NCBI GenBank assembly: GCA_015680685.1
Contig: MNCI01033682.1
Location: forward strand, 203,591 to 267,590
Direction: 5' to 3'
Length of the DNA stretch: 64,000 nucleotides
Origin: Gnetum montanum
Lineage: Eukaryota; Streptophyta; Gnetopsida; Gnetales; Gnetaceae
In this document: piece by piece, positions 46,964 to 57,526 of the stretch
Position numbering within the stretch: position 1 is the first letter of the stretch
Layout of the letters: each line of letters begins with the position of its first letter
Notes under the pieces: generated by a model
The model's database searches: none
What the model saw: only the letters and a program-made list of their open reading frames with translations
Told to the model about the DNA's origin: nothing
Made by a program: the position numbers and the translations under genes

Positions 46964-47287
46964 TTACTTGAAGACTGAATTCTTTTCCTTTGTGACATTT
47001 AACATCTTTGGTATCTTAGTAGATCCAAGATTCACTACTTCAAAAGCTTGATCATCTAGATTCTGTATATCTTTTTCAGTAAATAGTTTTTTGCTATACT
47101 CATGTTCGTAGTCAATCACCTTTTTGGGAATGGAATTTGCCTTAAACCTTGATGCTGTTTCAAGTATGATTTGACTTTTGAATTCTTGCTTATTTCTCAA
47201 GAATCTAAGAAATTGATCATCATCTTCAAATACTTGTAAATGCTTTATGTTATCTGGTATTGATGGTTGATATTTATTCTCAATCAC
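46964..47287 (-). pseudogene. Family B linker between the first RNase H and reverse transcriptase
   Basis: 107 open codons with YQPSIPDNIKHLQVFEDDDQ near the start and VNLGSTKIPKMLNV near the end. The plus copy has the same segment at about 52650-52960. I recall similar SIPDNIKHWQVFEDD segments in some angiosperm gypsy polyproteins; the function is not known to me. Confidence 0.6.
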
Positions 47288-47296
47288 TACTTGTTC

Positions 47297-47827
47297 TTAC
47301 CTTTCTATCTTTTTCACATCTAATGTTGAGGCTGCCTTTGTTAAATCATTAGCTATATAATTATCTTCTCTACCTATATATTTTATTTTATAGAGATCAA
47401 ATGTATCAAGCATGGTATAGATGAGTTGTTTATAGGGTCGCAAGAATGAGCTTTTTACCACACAATTGCCTTTAATCTGTTCACAAATTAGTCTTGAATC
47501 TCCTTTTATGGTGATTACCTTGATTCCTTTTTCCAATGCTATTTCAATTCCAATACACAAAGATTCATATTCAGCCTTGTTATTTGTGTAAGGAAAAGAT
47601 AAATGAATTTCCTTAAATATTTTTGGGGAATCATCTTTTACTAAAACTACTCTATCTCTTGCACCTTTGGTATTACAAGAACCATCAAAGTATAATTTCC
47701 ATTTGCTCTCATTTTGAACTTTTTCTTTTTCCAATTTATAAACTTCTTGAACTTTGTAAATTTTGGATTCAAAAACTCTTGTTTCAACAATTTTTTTTCC
47801 ATTTAAAGTTATGTTTTCCATCATCAA
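47297..47827 (-). pseudogene. Family B extra RNase H located upstream of reverse transcriptase
   Basis: 176 open codons. An RVT_3-type (archaeal-like) RNase H fold is indicated by KWKLYFDGSCNTKG (first Asp), NNKAEYESLCIGIE (Glu), TIKGDSRLICEQIKG (Asp) and REDNYIANDLTKAA (last Asp), all four catalytic positions present. It precedes the reverse transcriptase, which has its own RNase H after it. The plus copy has the same order. It is preceded by GDPNQIYIFSEPL, the end of the protease region. It would degrade RNA in RNA-DNA hybrids. Confidence 0.75.
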
Positions 47828-47924
47828 AGGTTCACTAAATATATAGATTTGATTCGGGTCTCCTTTCCAAGGTAGTTACATTTGAGAATAATTTGTTGAT
47901 ATGTTACCTGAGAAGTTTCCATGT

Positions 47925-49835
47925 GGATCTATATGCCCATAGAGCATCATCAAACTTAGTGCTCCAATCCTTTGTACGGTGACTAAATGTTCTGATTAAT
48001 ATTCTTGTGATCTCCTGGGTAGTTACTTTTGCTTGACCATTTGCTTGGGGATGGTATGGTGTAGCTAATTTGTGATTCACCACAAGTTGTTACATTAGCT
48101 TTTTGAATGTAGCTCTTATAAAATGAGTCCCGTTGTCTAATAAGAGCATGCATGGCACTCCAAATATATTCACCATGTGTTGTTGAAAGAACTTAGTAGC
48201 TGTTTTGGCTATGCAATCTTTAATTGTAGCTACTTCTGTTCACTTGGTATAATAGTCAACTATCACTATAATGTATGATTTCCCACTAGACATTGGCATG
48301 ATGGACCCCATAAAATCAATTCTCTAAATATTAAAAGGTTGTAATAACTATATCCACTTGGACCTTCGTTTCAAATTGTTAATCCTTTGTTGTGTTGATA
48401 ACTTTCACAAGATTAGGTGAATTGGTGTACATCTCTAAATGTGGTAGGCCAAAATTATCCTACCATATCAGTTTGAGTTCTGTCCTTCATCTTGCATAGT
48501 GACTACCACATGGTCCTTCATGTGCATCTTGTAAGGTTCTTTGCTAGTCTTCTTAAAAAACACACCATTTGATTAGTCTATCAGTATAGGTTTTGTATAG
48601 GTTCCCATTAATTTCCATAAAATGTTTGGCTCAGTGGAAGAACTTCTCCTTTCTTTTCTTATCCCACTCAATAGGAAGCTTTTGTGTATTGAGATAAGTC
48701 ACATAATTAGAGATCAATGACTTCTTTGTTGAGGTGGTAGCCATTGCTATTCTTATCAATATATTTTCATTAGGAAATTGGTCAGATAATGGTTTATCAT
48801 GTTGTTGTGGTTCCCATCTTAGTTTGAACAAATGATCAACTACAACATTTTCAGTGCCCTTTTTTTCTATCATGGTGATGTCAAACTCTTCTAAGATCAC
48901 AAGCCATCGTATCACCCTTGGATTGATTGCTAGTGTATTCATCAAAAATCTGATGGAACTATGATTTGTGTAGATGTAAATAGGATACCTGAGTACATAA
49001 TGTTTGAATTTTTCAAGTGTGTACACCACGATCATAAGAAACTTTTCTGTAGTGATGTAGTTAAGTTGTGCCCTAGTGATGCTTTGATTGGCGCAATGTA
49101 TGTAATGGTATTTTTTTTATCATCAAGTTAAGTGAGTACTACTCCCAATGCATAGTTTAAAGCATCTGTCATAATGTGGAAATGCTTAGACCAATCCGGA
49201 GCTTGAAGGATTAGTGTTTTGATCGGCTTCTATTTTAATGTCTCAAATACCTTTTCACATTATTTTGTCCATTGGAATAGTGCATCTTTCCTTGTAAGTT
49301 CTATTAGCAGCTTTGTGATCTTTGAAAAATTCTCAATAAATCTTCTATAATATCTTGTATGGCCAAGGAATGATATGATATCCCTAAAGGTTTGTGGCCT
49401 CCATGTGATACTTTGGATGACTCTAATCTTCTCTGGAGCTACCTTTATTCCCTTGTGAGATACTCTATGTTCCACAACTATACGATCTTGATTCATTACA
49501 TGGCTTATCTACTACTTGAGCTTTAGGTTGGTTTTTATACATCTCTTTAGTACTTACTCTAAATGTTTTATAGGCTTGTTTACAATCTAGCCCATATGTG
49601 GAAAAGTCATCCATAAAGATTTCAACCCCATTGCAAATGTTCTTCTAAAAGATGCTAAGTACAAATCTCTCAAATGTAGCAGGTGCATTACATAAATCAA
49701 AGGGCATTTTCTTGTAGGAAAACGTCCTTCATGCACTGGTGAACGTGGTCTTTTCTTGGTTTTGTGTAATGTAGATTTGATTGTATCCACTTTAGCCATT
49801 TAAACAGCTATAATACTTGTGTCCAGCAATAGCAT
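47925..49835 (-). mobile_element. Family A pol fragment: RT, RNase H, start of integrase
   Basis: From 49800 down the minus strand shows GYNQIYITQNQEKTTFTSA, KMPFDLCNAPATFERFVLSI and VEIFMDDFSTYG (active site intact), then at 49496-49260 VSHKGIKVAPEKIRVIQSI and FLGHTRYYRRFIENFSKITK, and at 49035-48631 the RNase H end and VVDHLFKLRWEP. Integrase pieces continue to about 47930, ending DDALWAYRSTWK. It is related to element 1 but less decayed at the active site. There is no LTR. It stops abruptly against family B at the left and unrecognised sequence at the right. Confidence 0.75.
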
Positions 49836-49839
49836 CCTG

Positions 49840-51215
49840 TTGGCACATTTCTGCCATTCCATGGATTAGGGATTTCTTAAGAAAAATTTAGTTCAAAATT
49901 TTATTCTAAAATTTAAGGGTTAAAAGGTTACTGCATTAGCAACACTACCCTTGTAGCTATAGTGTATGTTAGTTTGGAAGATGTGTATGTTAGTTTGGAA
50001 GATGCAGATGATTTTAGATTTTGCAGTGTCATGCTAGTAATTCACTGAGTTCAAGCTCTTAAAATCCAGATAAGAAGGAAGAGGTTTTTTTATTTAAAAT
50101 ATGTGATAACATAGTTCCTAGCATGTTATCTTGGTGAGTTGCTTCACGGTCGCTAAAGAAACATAAAGCACCATAAGGAGTATCGATTCTATCTCTGATA
50201 CTCTTAACACTCCGCTCAAACATGAAGAACATGTGATTGAAGTATATGCCTTTGAAGAAGGAGGACATGTCTCTTTAATGAAAAAGGATGTGAATGAACA
50301 CGAAGATAGTGAAGGTGAAAATAGCATTGCAGAACAAGAGGAGAATCAAGATGATAATGATAGTGTTCTTTTTGCGGAAATGGGAGCTAGCATATGTCAA
50401 ATCCAATAGAAGATGGAGTTGTTTACTCAAAAGGAAGAGATACAATGGCTTCACGAGATGGAAACTATGAATGAACATGTTAGCAATCACATTCATGATG
50501 CTCAGTATCTTCTCCACAGTGTGTAGATGGGTTCATTTGGCCCAGCCAATGATAAGTTGGAGCTTAGTGAGGAGAACTAACATTTTCTCCAAGACATGAA
50601 ATTTCTTTGTTACCCTGGAATTGAAGCAACGATGTTTGTAGATTCGGCAACAATGGCCAAGGTTCTAGGCTAGGATTTCTTACACCATCAAAGGGGCAAA
50701 GGTGGAACTGGAGTGCAAGAAAGATGGAAAGTAGACATACTACAAATCGGGTGTGACAGATGGAAAAGGGAATTTCAAAATGGTAGCCAAGGATGACCAT
50801 GAGCATGAATTCTCTGTTACTAGAAGTTTTTCAGCACTTGTGCTATGCAATTTGCTAACAAATAGTAAGGAGGCCCTTTTTTCCTAAGCCACAACAATGG
50901 CCTTGGCTTTGATAATTGCCTTATTGGTCCCTTAGCCATTAGAGCACCCTCCACCATGGCCACCTGCAAGGCTGTTATGGCTGAGTATGCTCTCTACAAT
51001 GATGACAACCATGGTTGACAATGGCAAGGTGAGAATGAATAATGGATCATGGTAGATGGAAGTAGCAGAGGGTTCATATGTAGAGGTAGTTCCAAGGGTT
51101 TCATCTTGGTTACAACCCAAGATCTCGTTCAACCTAGTAAGTCCAGATGACTAGTGATCTTCCAGAGAACTGGTTGTTCTTTTAGAGAACCAGTAGTTCT
51201 TCCCAAGAACTAGCT
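49840..51215. other. Unrecognised region with coding-like plus-strand pieces
   Basis: On the plus strand 50200-50880 reads as an acidic stretch (EDSEGENSIAEQEENQDDND), then FAEMGASICQIQ, KEEIQWLHEMETMNEHV and FLCYPGIEATMFVDSATMAK, with few stops in one frame; 50930-51140 continues with APSTMATCKAVMAEYALYND in the same sense. I recognise no family. It could be the gag leader of the family B plus copy or a captured host fragment. Confidence 0.35.
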
Positions 51216-51289
51216 GATCTTTGTTACTAGTAAGTCACAATAGAATTGCTGAAATTAAACAAAAGAACTCTTAAACTTTGTGATGAATC

Positions 51290-51990
51290 ATCAACCCACA
51301 TAGAGCCCACAATTTGAACCAATTTGACATCATTGCCCCACAAAGACCTCGAAACGTCATTTCTAACCCATCTACTAAGAGAAAGGCTTTTGAACCAAGT
51401 AGAAGAGAAAAGAATAAAAGTAAAGAACATCAAGTAGAGCAAAGTACTCAAAATCAATCTTTTAATATATGGATGAAGAAACCAGGATTATATGGAGATG
51501 GAGAATATGATCTAGTTTAGGATCTAAAACATGTCATGGCCAATAGTAGCATTTATCAATCATTATAGATAGGAGATCAACAAAGAAAATCTTTGGAGTT
51601 TATTAAAGGTAAAAAGAGAGTTGGAGAGTCAGAGTTAAGTTATGTGTCTAACATTGATAAGACAACAAAAACTAGCTATGATTGTAATCTTGATAAAGAA
51701 GCTCCTCCTTTCTTTTAATAATGAAGTTAAAAGATAGATATCTTCCCAAATGTCTAGTTGATTCTAGAGCTACATCTACTATCATGCCATTGTCTATATG
51801 CAAAAACTTGGTTTCTTTCCTGAAAAATCCAATAAAAAGGTTATTCAAGTGGACAAGAGTAGAGTAAAGATTTTAGGTTAGTTGCCCAATGTTCTGTTAG
51901 AAATCACTTCTAAACCTTCTATAAAAAGTAAAGTAATCATTCAACTAGTAGATATCCCAGATTCACATAGTCTTTTGTTAAGTAAAAGCT
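51290..51990 (+). pseudogene. Family B plus copy gag end and protease
   Basis: A Lys/Arg-rich open stretch (51314-51520, RKAFEPSRREKNKSKEHQ) and a frame reaching 51718 precede a retropepsin-like segment at about 51722-51830: KCLVDSRATSTIMPLSICK, with the DSG active site as DSR. About 50 codons on, VDIPDSHSLLLSKS and DYSHMWLPLKG lead into the RNase H region. Frames are shifted between these pieces. Confidence 0.6.
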
Positions 51991-52058
51991 GAAGAATTTC
52001 TTAGGTTACATATTAATAGATTACTCACATATGTGGCTACCTTTAAAAGGGAAACTAA

Positions 52059-52610
52059 ATGATATATATATATATATATAGTGAGCCTTTGATGATTGAA
52101 AACATTACGTTAAGTGATAAAAATAAAGTTGTCAAAGAAAGCTCTTTTGAACCCAAAATTTGTACACTCCAAGAAGTTTATAACATGGAAAAAGAGAAAG
52201 TTCAAGATGAGAGCAAGTGGAAACTCTACTTTGATGGTTCTTCTAACTCCAAAGGTGCAGGAGTTGAAACAGTTCTAGTAAAAGATAATTCCCTAAAAAT
52301 ATTCAATGCAATTCATCTATCTTTCCCATGTATGAATAACAAGGCTAAATAGAAAGCTTTAAGTATTGGAATTAAAACAACATTGGAAAAAGGAATCAAG
52401 GTAATCACCATAAAAGGAGATTCAAGATTAGTTTGTGAATAGATTAAAGGTAATTGTGTAGTCAAAAGCTCATTCTTGTGATCATATAAACATCGTTTTT
52501 GCAAAATGTTGGATCAATTTCATTACAATCAAATAGAACATATAGGCAAGAAGGAAAATTATATAGTAGATAATTTAGCGAAAGCAGCTTCAAAATGAGA
52601 TGTGAAAAGG
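52059..52610 (+). pseudogene. Family B plus copy extra RNase H upstream of RT
   Basis: EPLMIENITLSDKN, then SKWKLYFDGSSNSKGAG (first Asp), then CMNNKAK where the minus copy has NNKAEYE, so the catalytic Glu is gone and a stop follows, then IKGDSRLVCE and NLAKAA. It starts next to a TA run at 52059-52080. Position and order agree with the minus copy. Confidence 0.7.
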
Positions 52611-52619
52611 ATAGAAAGT

Positions 52620-53120
52620 TATGAAGGGGTAATGATCAAGAATGAGCATCAGCTATCAATACCAAATAACATAAAGCATTTAAAAGTATTCTAAGATGAT
52701 GATCAATTGCTTAGATTCTTGAGAAATCAACAAGAACTCAAAAGTCAAATCATACTTAAAATAATGTTAAGGTTTAAGACAAATTCTATTTCTATAAAGG
52801 TGATTGATTAGGAATATGATTTTAGCAAAAATTAGCTTATTGGTAAAGATATATAGAATCTAGATGTTCAGGTTTATGAAGTAGTAAATCTTGGATCTAC
52901 TAAGATACAAAAAATGTTAAATGTCTCAAAGGAAAAAGATTCAATCTTCAAGCAAAATTCATTATTACTCTTAAAAAATACTTTGAAAAATTTTGCTTGG
53001 TCTAATGATGATCATAAAGCTTTTAGACTAGATGTAATGACACATAGAATTCCTTTTATAAATGGTTATAAGTTAGTTAAAAAAAATAAAGGAAATTTAA
53101 TCCATCATTTGAGATAGTTA
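52620..53120 (+). pseudogene. Family B plus copy linker before RT
   Basis: Equivalent of 46964-47287: NEHQLSIPNNIKHLKVF, later VNLGSTKIQKMLNVSKEKD, then HKAFRLDVMTHRIPF and IHHLR. Interrupted by stops. Confidence 0.6.
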
Positions 53121-53129
53121 TGAAAGTTG

Positions 53130-54190
53130 AGATCAAGAAGTCATTACAACCTTGAATTATATATCCAGTTTGATATTCAACATTGCTTGCTAACCTTGTT
53201 CCAGTAATAAATAAGAATGGTGATATTAGGCTTTGTGTAGATTTCAGAAATTTGAATAAAGCCTCTAAAAAAGATAAATACCCACATTCTAGAATTGATG
53301 AAACATTTATTAAAGTATCAATATGTTAAGTATATTCTTTCCTAGATGGTTTTTAAGGCTATAATTAGATCATGGTGGTTAAGTGTGATAGATATAAAAC
53401 AACATTTATCACCAAGCGGGGAACTTTTGTTGACCAAAGAATGCCATTTGGATTGTCAAATGCCAGAGCTACTTTTCAAAGAGGAATGGATTTAGCCTTT
53501 AAAGGTTTAATAGGCAAGTTTGTTGTGGTTTATTTGGATGATATCACTGTCTTTTCAAAAAGGAAGGAAGATCACATTGGTCATCTCCAACAAGTTTTTG
53601 ACAGATGTTGTGAGTATGGTATTTTATTAAATCCTAAGAAATGTATCTTTGGGGTTAAGTTTGAAAGTTTGCTAGGCCACGTAATTTGTCAAGAAGGAAT
53701 TGCTATAGATAAATCCCAAATTCAAGCAATATAGAATATCAAGCATCCTACAAGTAAAAAGTCTCTTAGATCTTTAAAAAGATAAATTTCATTAAAAAAT
53801 TTATTCTTGGATTCACTGAAATTACTAAACCTTTGATGCATATGCTTAAGACAGATGTCCTAGTAGAGAAAACACTAGAATTAGAGAGAACCTTAGTAGA
53901 AATAAAAAGGGCCATTCAAGAAGCTCCTTACTTGGTAAAACCAAAATTGAAGGAAGATGTTTTGCTATATGCTTTTGCTTCAAATAATTCAGTTGCTATC
54001 ATGTTAACTTAAAGAGACAATAGTCAAGATGAACTGATTGGATTTTTTATTTATCAATTGAAAGGTTCAAAATTAAATTTCTTAAACTTAGAGAAACAAG
54101 CATTCGTAATCATTAAAGCACTTTAGCATTCCAAATATTACTTGAAAAGCTCATTAGTTCATATTATGCTAATAGAGCTTGTGGTTAAAT
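53130..54190 (+). pseudogene. Family B plus copy reverse transcriptase and standard RNase H
   Basis: The segment RLCVDFRNLNKASKKDKYPH is followed by an open stretch (53372-53734) with YKTTFITKRGTFVDQRMPF, GLSNARATFQRGMDLAFKG and VVVYLDDITVFSKRKEDH; the YLDD site is intact. RNase H pieces follow (KKFILGFTEITKPLMHMLK, LIGFFIYQLKGSKLNF, LEKQAFVIIKAL). Stops at several points. Confidence 0.8.
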
Positions 54191-54299
54191 AATTCTTAGC
54201 CCAAAATGAAATTAGATTGAGAAAAGGAAAGTGGCTTATAAAATTTCAAGGTTTTAGGTTTTCATTGGAAATATGCAAAACCATTAAAGGAATGGGTAT

Positions 54300-55440
54300 T
54301 AGCCAAGTTTATGGCTAGAGAAGATGAAGCATGTGTGCTTAAGACTCATGAAGAAAATTGGTATGATGAAATTCTCAAATTTCTTGACACAAGAAAGGTT
54401 TCAAATAACCTAATAGCAAGTCAAAAGAGAGCTTTCTTCAAAAGAGAAACTAAATTTATGGTTAAAGATAGAATTTATATAGAAAGGATTTCAGAGGGAG
54501 AATGTGTTCACAATGATCATGTCAATTCTAGTTTAGAATAGTTCCTTGATCATTCTAATTTGGTGTATTAGTTGTCTAAGTTTACTATGCAAAATATACT
54601 TCATTATGATTTTTATTGGCCTACTATGTACCAAGATATTAGTTCAAGGATTCAAAGATGTTACAAATATCAAATACATGGATCAAAAGTCAAAAAGGAT
54701 ATATCTCCCTTAAAATTGGTGATTATAGATAGATCATTTCAGCAACAGGGCTTAGATTTTATTGGCACAATTAATCCTTCAAGAGTGAGACATAAGTTTA
54801 TTCTCATAGCTACTGATTACTTTACTAATTGGTCTAAAGCAAAGGCTTTAAGGAAAATTTCAGCATCAGACATGATTAAGTTCTTGGAAGATTAGCTTCT
54901 AAGTCATTTTGGTCTACCTGAAGTGTTGGTATTTGATAATGGACCTACTTTTCAATGTGAGGAATTTATAACATGAACATCGGAAAAATCCATCTTTCTA
55001 TTTTCTTCTTCAAATTATTATCCTCAAGGGAATGGGTTAGCTGAATATATAAATAAAAAGTTTATTTCCTACATTAAAAAGTTGGTGGATGGGAATCCAA
55101 GAAATTGGAATAATTACGTGCAATCTACATTATGAATTGATCGTATTAGATTTAAAAAGGCTATTAGGGCACCAACTTATAACTTAGTCTATGGTTTTCT
55201 TGCAAGACTTATGAATAAGATTATAAGTTTGGCCTCAAATTTTGTGCAAAAGTATAGTGAAAAAATCAATAAAGATAGAAGCTTCATGACCTTGCTCATC
55301 AAAAGAGAAGCTGAAATGGATAGAGCTACAAATAATTTATTAAAGAATGCTTCTCAAGTTAAAAGGTGGTTTGATAGAAAGGCTTTAAAAAAACTTTTAA
55401 ACTCGGTGATATGGTATTATTATGGAATATGAAGAAGCCA
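54300..55440 (+). pseudogene. Family B plus copy integrase
   Basis: 54311-54541 covers the region before the zinc-binding part. 54572-54895 has FYWPTMYQDISSRIQRC, then QQGLDFIGTINPSRVRH and IATDYFTNWSKA; after a stop come FGLPEVLVFDNGPTFQ and GNGLAEYINKK, so all three DDE residues remain. 55211-55432 carries DRSFMTLLIKREAEMDRA and the start of the C-terminal domain. Stops prevent a full protein. Confidence 0.8.
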
Positions 55441-55622
55441 AAAATGTTTTTGAGTAATATGGATTGGTCAATTTCAGATCAAGAAACAATTATCGGAAGG
55501 TACATACAAGTTATCAACATTAATTGGGATGGAATTGCAATTTCCATATAATGTTTTACATATAAAACATTACTTGGGGCAACTACCCACAACTTAAATA
55601 CATATATAAATTAATAATATAT

Positions 55623-55623
55623 N
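55623..55623. other. Single N in an AT-rich spacer
   Basis: The minus copy has about 370 bp more AT-rich sequence at the matching place (44400-44790), so this N probably replaces missing sequence. Confidence 0.55.
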
Positions 55624-55777
55624 ATTTAGATGATTACATAATGGTGAATTAATTTCAACAACCAAATAGTGGAATTTGAATTAGCCAATTGTATGATGAT
55701 GAAAATTAAACAAGTTTGGCTAAGTGGGAAAGTTGGTTATTGGAATTTGTGGGAATTTGAAATTTACCCTACACTAT

Positions 55778-56721
55778 TGATGAGTGGCGAGGTACCCCTA
55801 CACTCAACCATACGAAACAAGCGTAGCACGTGCAATCAGGTCGAACTCCGCAAACTAAATGCCTAAACGCCCCATGGAACACTTGGGGTTAATCGTTCGT
55901 TGTCTTCCCAGGCTTGCTTGTATGTGTCACGGTTTATGGTTAAGCAAGTCTGAGGTATATGATTTTTTTGGTATTTTTTGGTTTATCTCCTATGCTAAAC
56001 GGTGAAGGGTTGAGAAACTAAAACTAACTCTAACTACAGCACTCAGTCCTAGCGTCAGCATCTGTTCCCACTTGCTGTACACACCCTGAACTGTGCAACT
56101 GTGGCTACCAAACACTACTCGTTACTGGGATTACCACACGTAACGCATGTGCTTGAAGCGGTCGTACTGAGGCACTTAACTAACCTAAGTGTGACAAGTG
56201 GCTGATTCCTTAACTAGCCGTACACATCCGTAGATGCTCGTAATCAAGTCGTACTTGTCCCACGTTCTAGGAGGAAAGTGTGAGAGAAACTATCGCGATG
56301 AGTAGCCGATTCCTTGGCTAGCCGTACACGTTCTTCAACGCTTGTAACCAAGTCGTACTCATGCCGCGTTACTAGGAAAGCAGTAAATAACATTAATTAA
56401 ACCTATCCATGCACTGCAAGGTTTATCCACAAAGCTCATCTTTATTGCCGTACACAACTTGCGTTCAGGTACAAAGCTGCTCGAATAAAGAACCGTTCAC
56501 TTGGGGGACTCCTACTACGGGCACATGGAAAATATTTTATCTCTAGGGTGATCAATCTGCCAGAGCTTCGCTACTTTACGCCTAGGATGATCAATGAGGG
56601 GAGGGCCACCTCTTATTTATAGATATGGTGGTGGACCGCGATATCGCGTACGCGATATTGTAGGGAAGGACGCGATATTGCGTACGTGATATTGCAGGGG
56701 ATGCCATATCGCGTCTCATCA
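55778..56721 (-). repeat. Solo LTR of family A with perfect target duplication
   Basis: 944 bp, TGATGAGTGGCGAGG to CTCATCA. ACTAT is found at 55773-55777 and 56722-56726. The empty site exists in the family B minus copy (ATAGT at 44296-44300, opposite strand). TATA box at 56614-56621 (minus strand TATAAATA), polyadenylation signal AATAAA at 56451-56456, CpG-rich palindromes in U3. An internal duplication lies near 56203 and 56306. Confidence 0.93.
56625..56716 (-). promoter_or_regulatory. U3 palindrome array of the solo LTR
   Basis: Several units of GCGATATCGCGTACGCGATA type fill the roughly 100 bp between TATA box and LTR end. Each unit holds CGCG and GATATC palindromes. Confidence 0.6.
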
Positions 56722-56819
56722 ACTATATAAAGAGATGTGAATTTCTTGGAAATACATCATTTCTCAATTCAATGCTTGAGCAAGAAAAACAAGTGAAGTG
56801 TTTAAGTGTAAGGTAGAAA

Positions 56820-57283
56820 GATGGTTCTTGGAGAGATGGTATTAAGAAGGCGTTTTATCCCATATGTTATATGATGTTGCCCAGAACATGTCTTGAGAGC
56901 CTATTGTAAGGCAATCGCCCCTGGAGCATCTAGTGAAAGCTCTTTATTACTTTGGCTTTCAGATGAGTTTAGATTTCTCATTGGTGGACTCTCAATACAT
57001 TTTAATGTTTGGGATAGCTTTCATGAATGCACAACAAAAGCTGAATGCCAAGGAGAGTCCAATCAAGATGATTCTTGGGGAGAGGCTTTTGTATCTCAAG
57101 ACACATAAGCAACTAATTGGGAAGAACCTCAAAAATCAGTGGCCAAAGAGTTGCATCAGGAAGAGACAAAGACAGTTGTTGAAGACAAGGGTGAAGACCA
57201 AGTTGAAGCTTCAACTAGGTAAGAAGAAGAAAGAAGAGCATTCATCACTACTGAGATTACATATGAAAGGATTCATAATATGA
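56820..57283 (+). pseudogene. Family B plus copy extra ORF, frameshifted
   Basis: This matches the minus-copy ORF at 43890-44201. The frame begins MVLGEMVL at 56821, is open in one frame at 56893-57108 (RAYCKAIAPGASSESSLLL) and in another at 56933-57283. The latter ends in a Lys-rich tail. Stops at the frame change suggest it is no longer functional in this copy. Confidence 0.5.
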
Positions 57284-57499
57284 GAATCCCTAAAAGGGTT
57301 ACCAAAACTATTCTCTTCCCACCTATAAATTAGTTTGTATAGTTTCCTAGTTTTTCTTAGGGGTGAGGTTTTTGTTTCATCAAATCTTAAGTTTGGTGAA
57401 AGTTTTCCTCAAAAAAGATTTTCATTTTTTAATGTCCAATAAATCCATGATGGTTTAATTGGTGTGCATTGAAGACTTTTCTTGAATATCTTAAGTTCT

Positions 57500-57526
57500 T
57501 AAGGAATTCAAGAAGGGAGAATGAAA
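57500..57526 (+). other. Polypurine tract of the family B plus copy
   Basis: AAGAAGGGAGAATGAAA stands directly before the LTR start, matching the AAAGAGGGGGGTAAG of the minus copy in position. Confidence 0.6.

Larger units (their letters stand above)
41943..47900 (-). mobile_element. Ty3/gypsy family B element, minus copy, 5' truncated
   Basis: From right to left: end of the protease region, an RNase H, a linker, reverse transcriptase, a second RNase H, integrase, an unrecognised ORF, a polypurine tract and a 3' LTR. Gag and the 5' LTR are missing; at about 47.9 kb the sequence changes abruptly to a family A integrase. Compared with the plus copy at 51.2-60.4 kb it is colinear but lacks about 0.5 kb at an N (45701). 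Confidence 0.85.
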
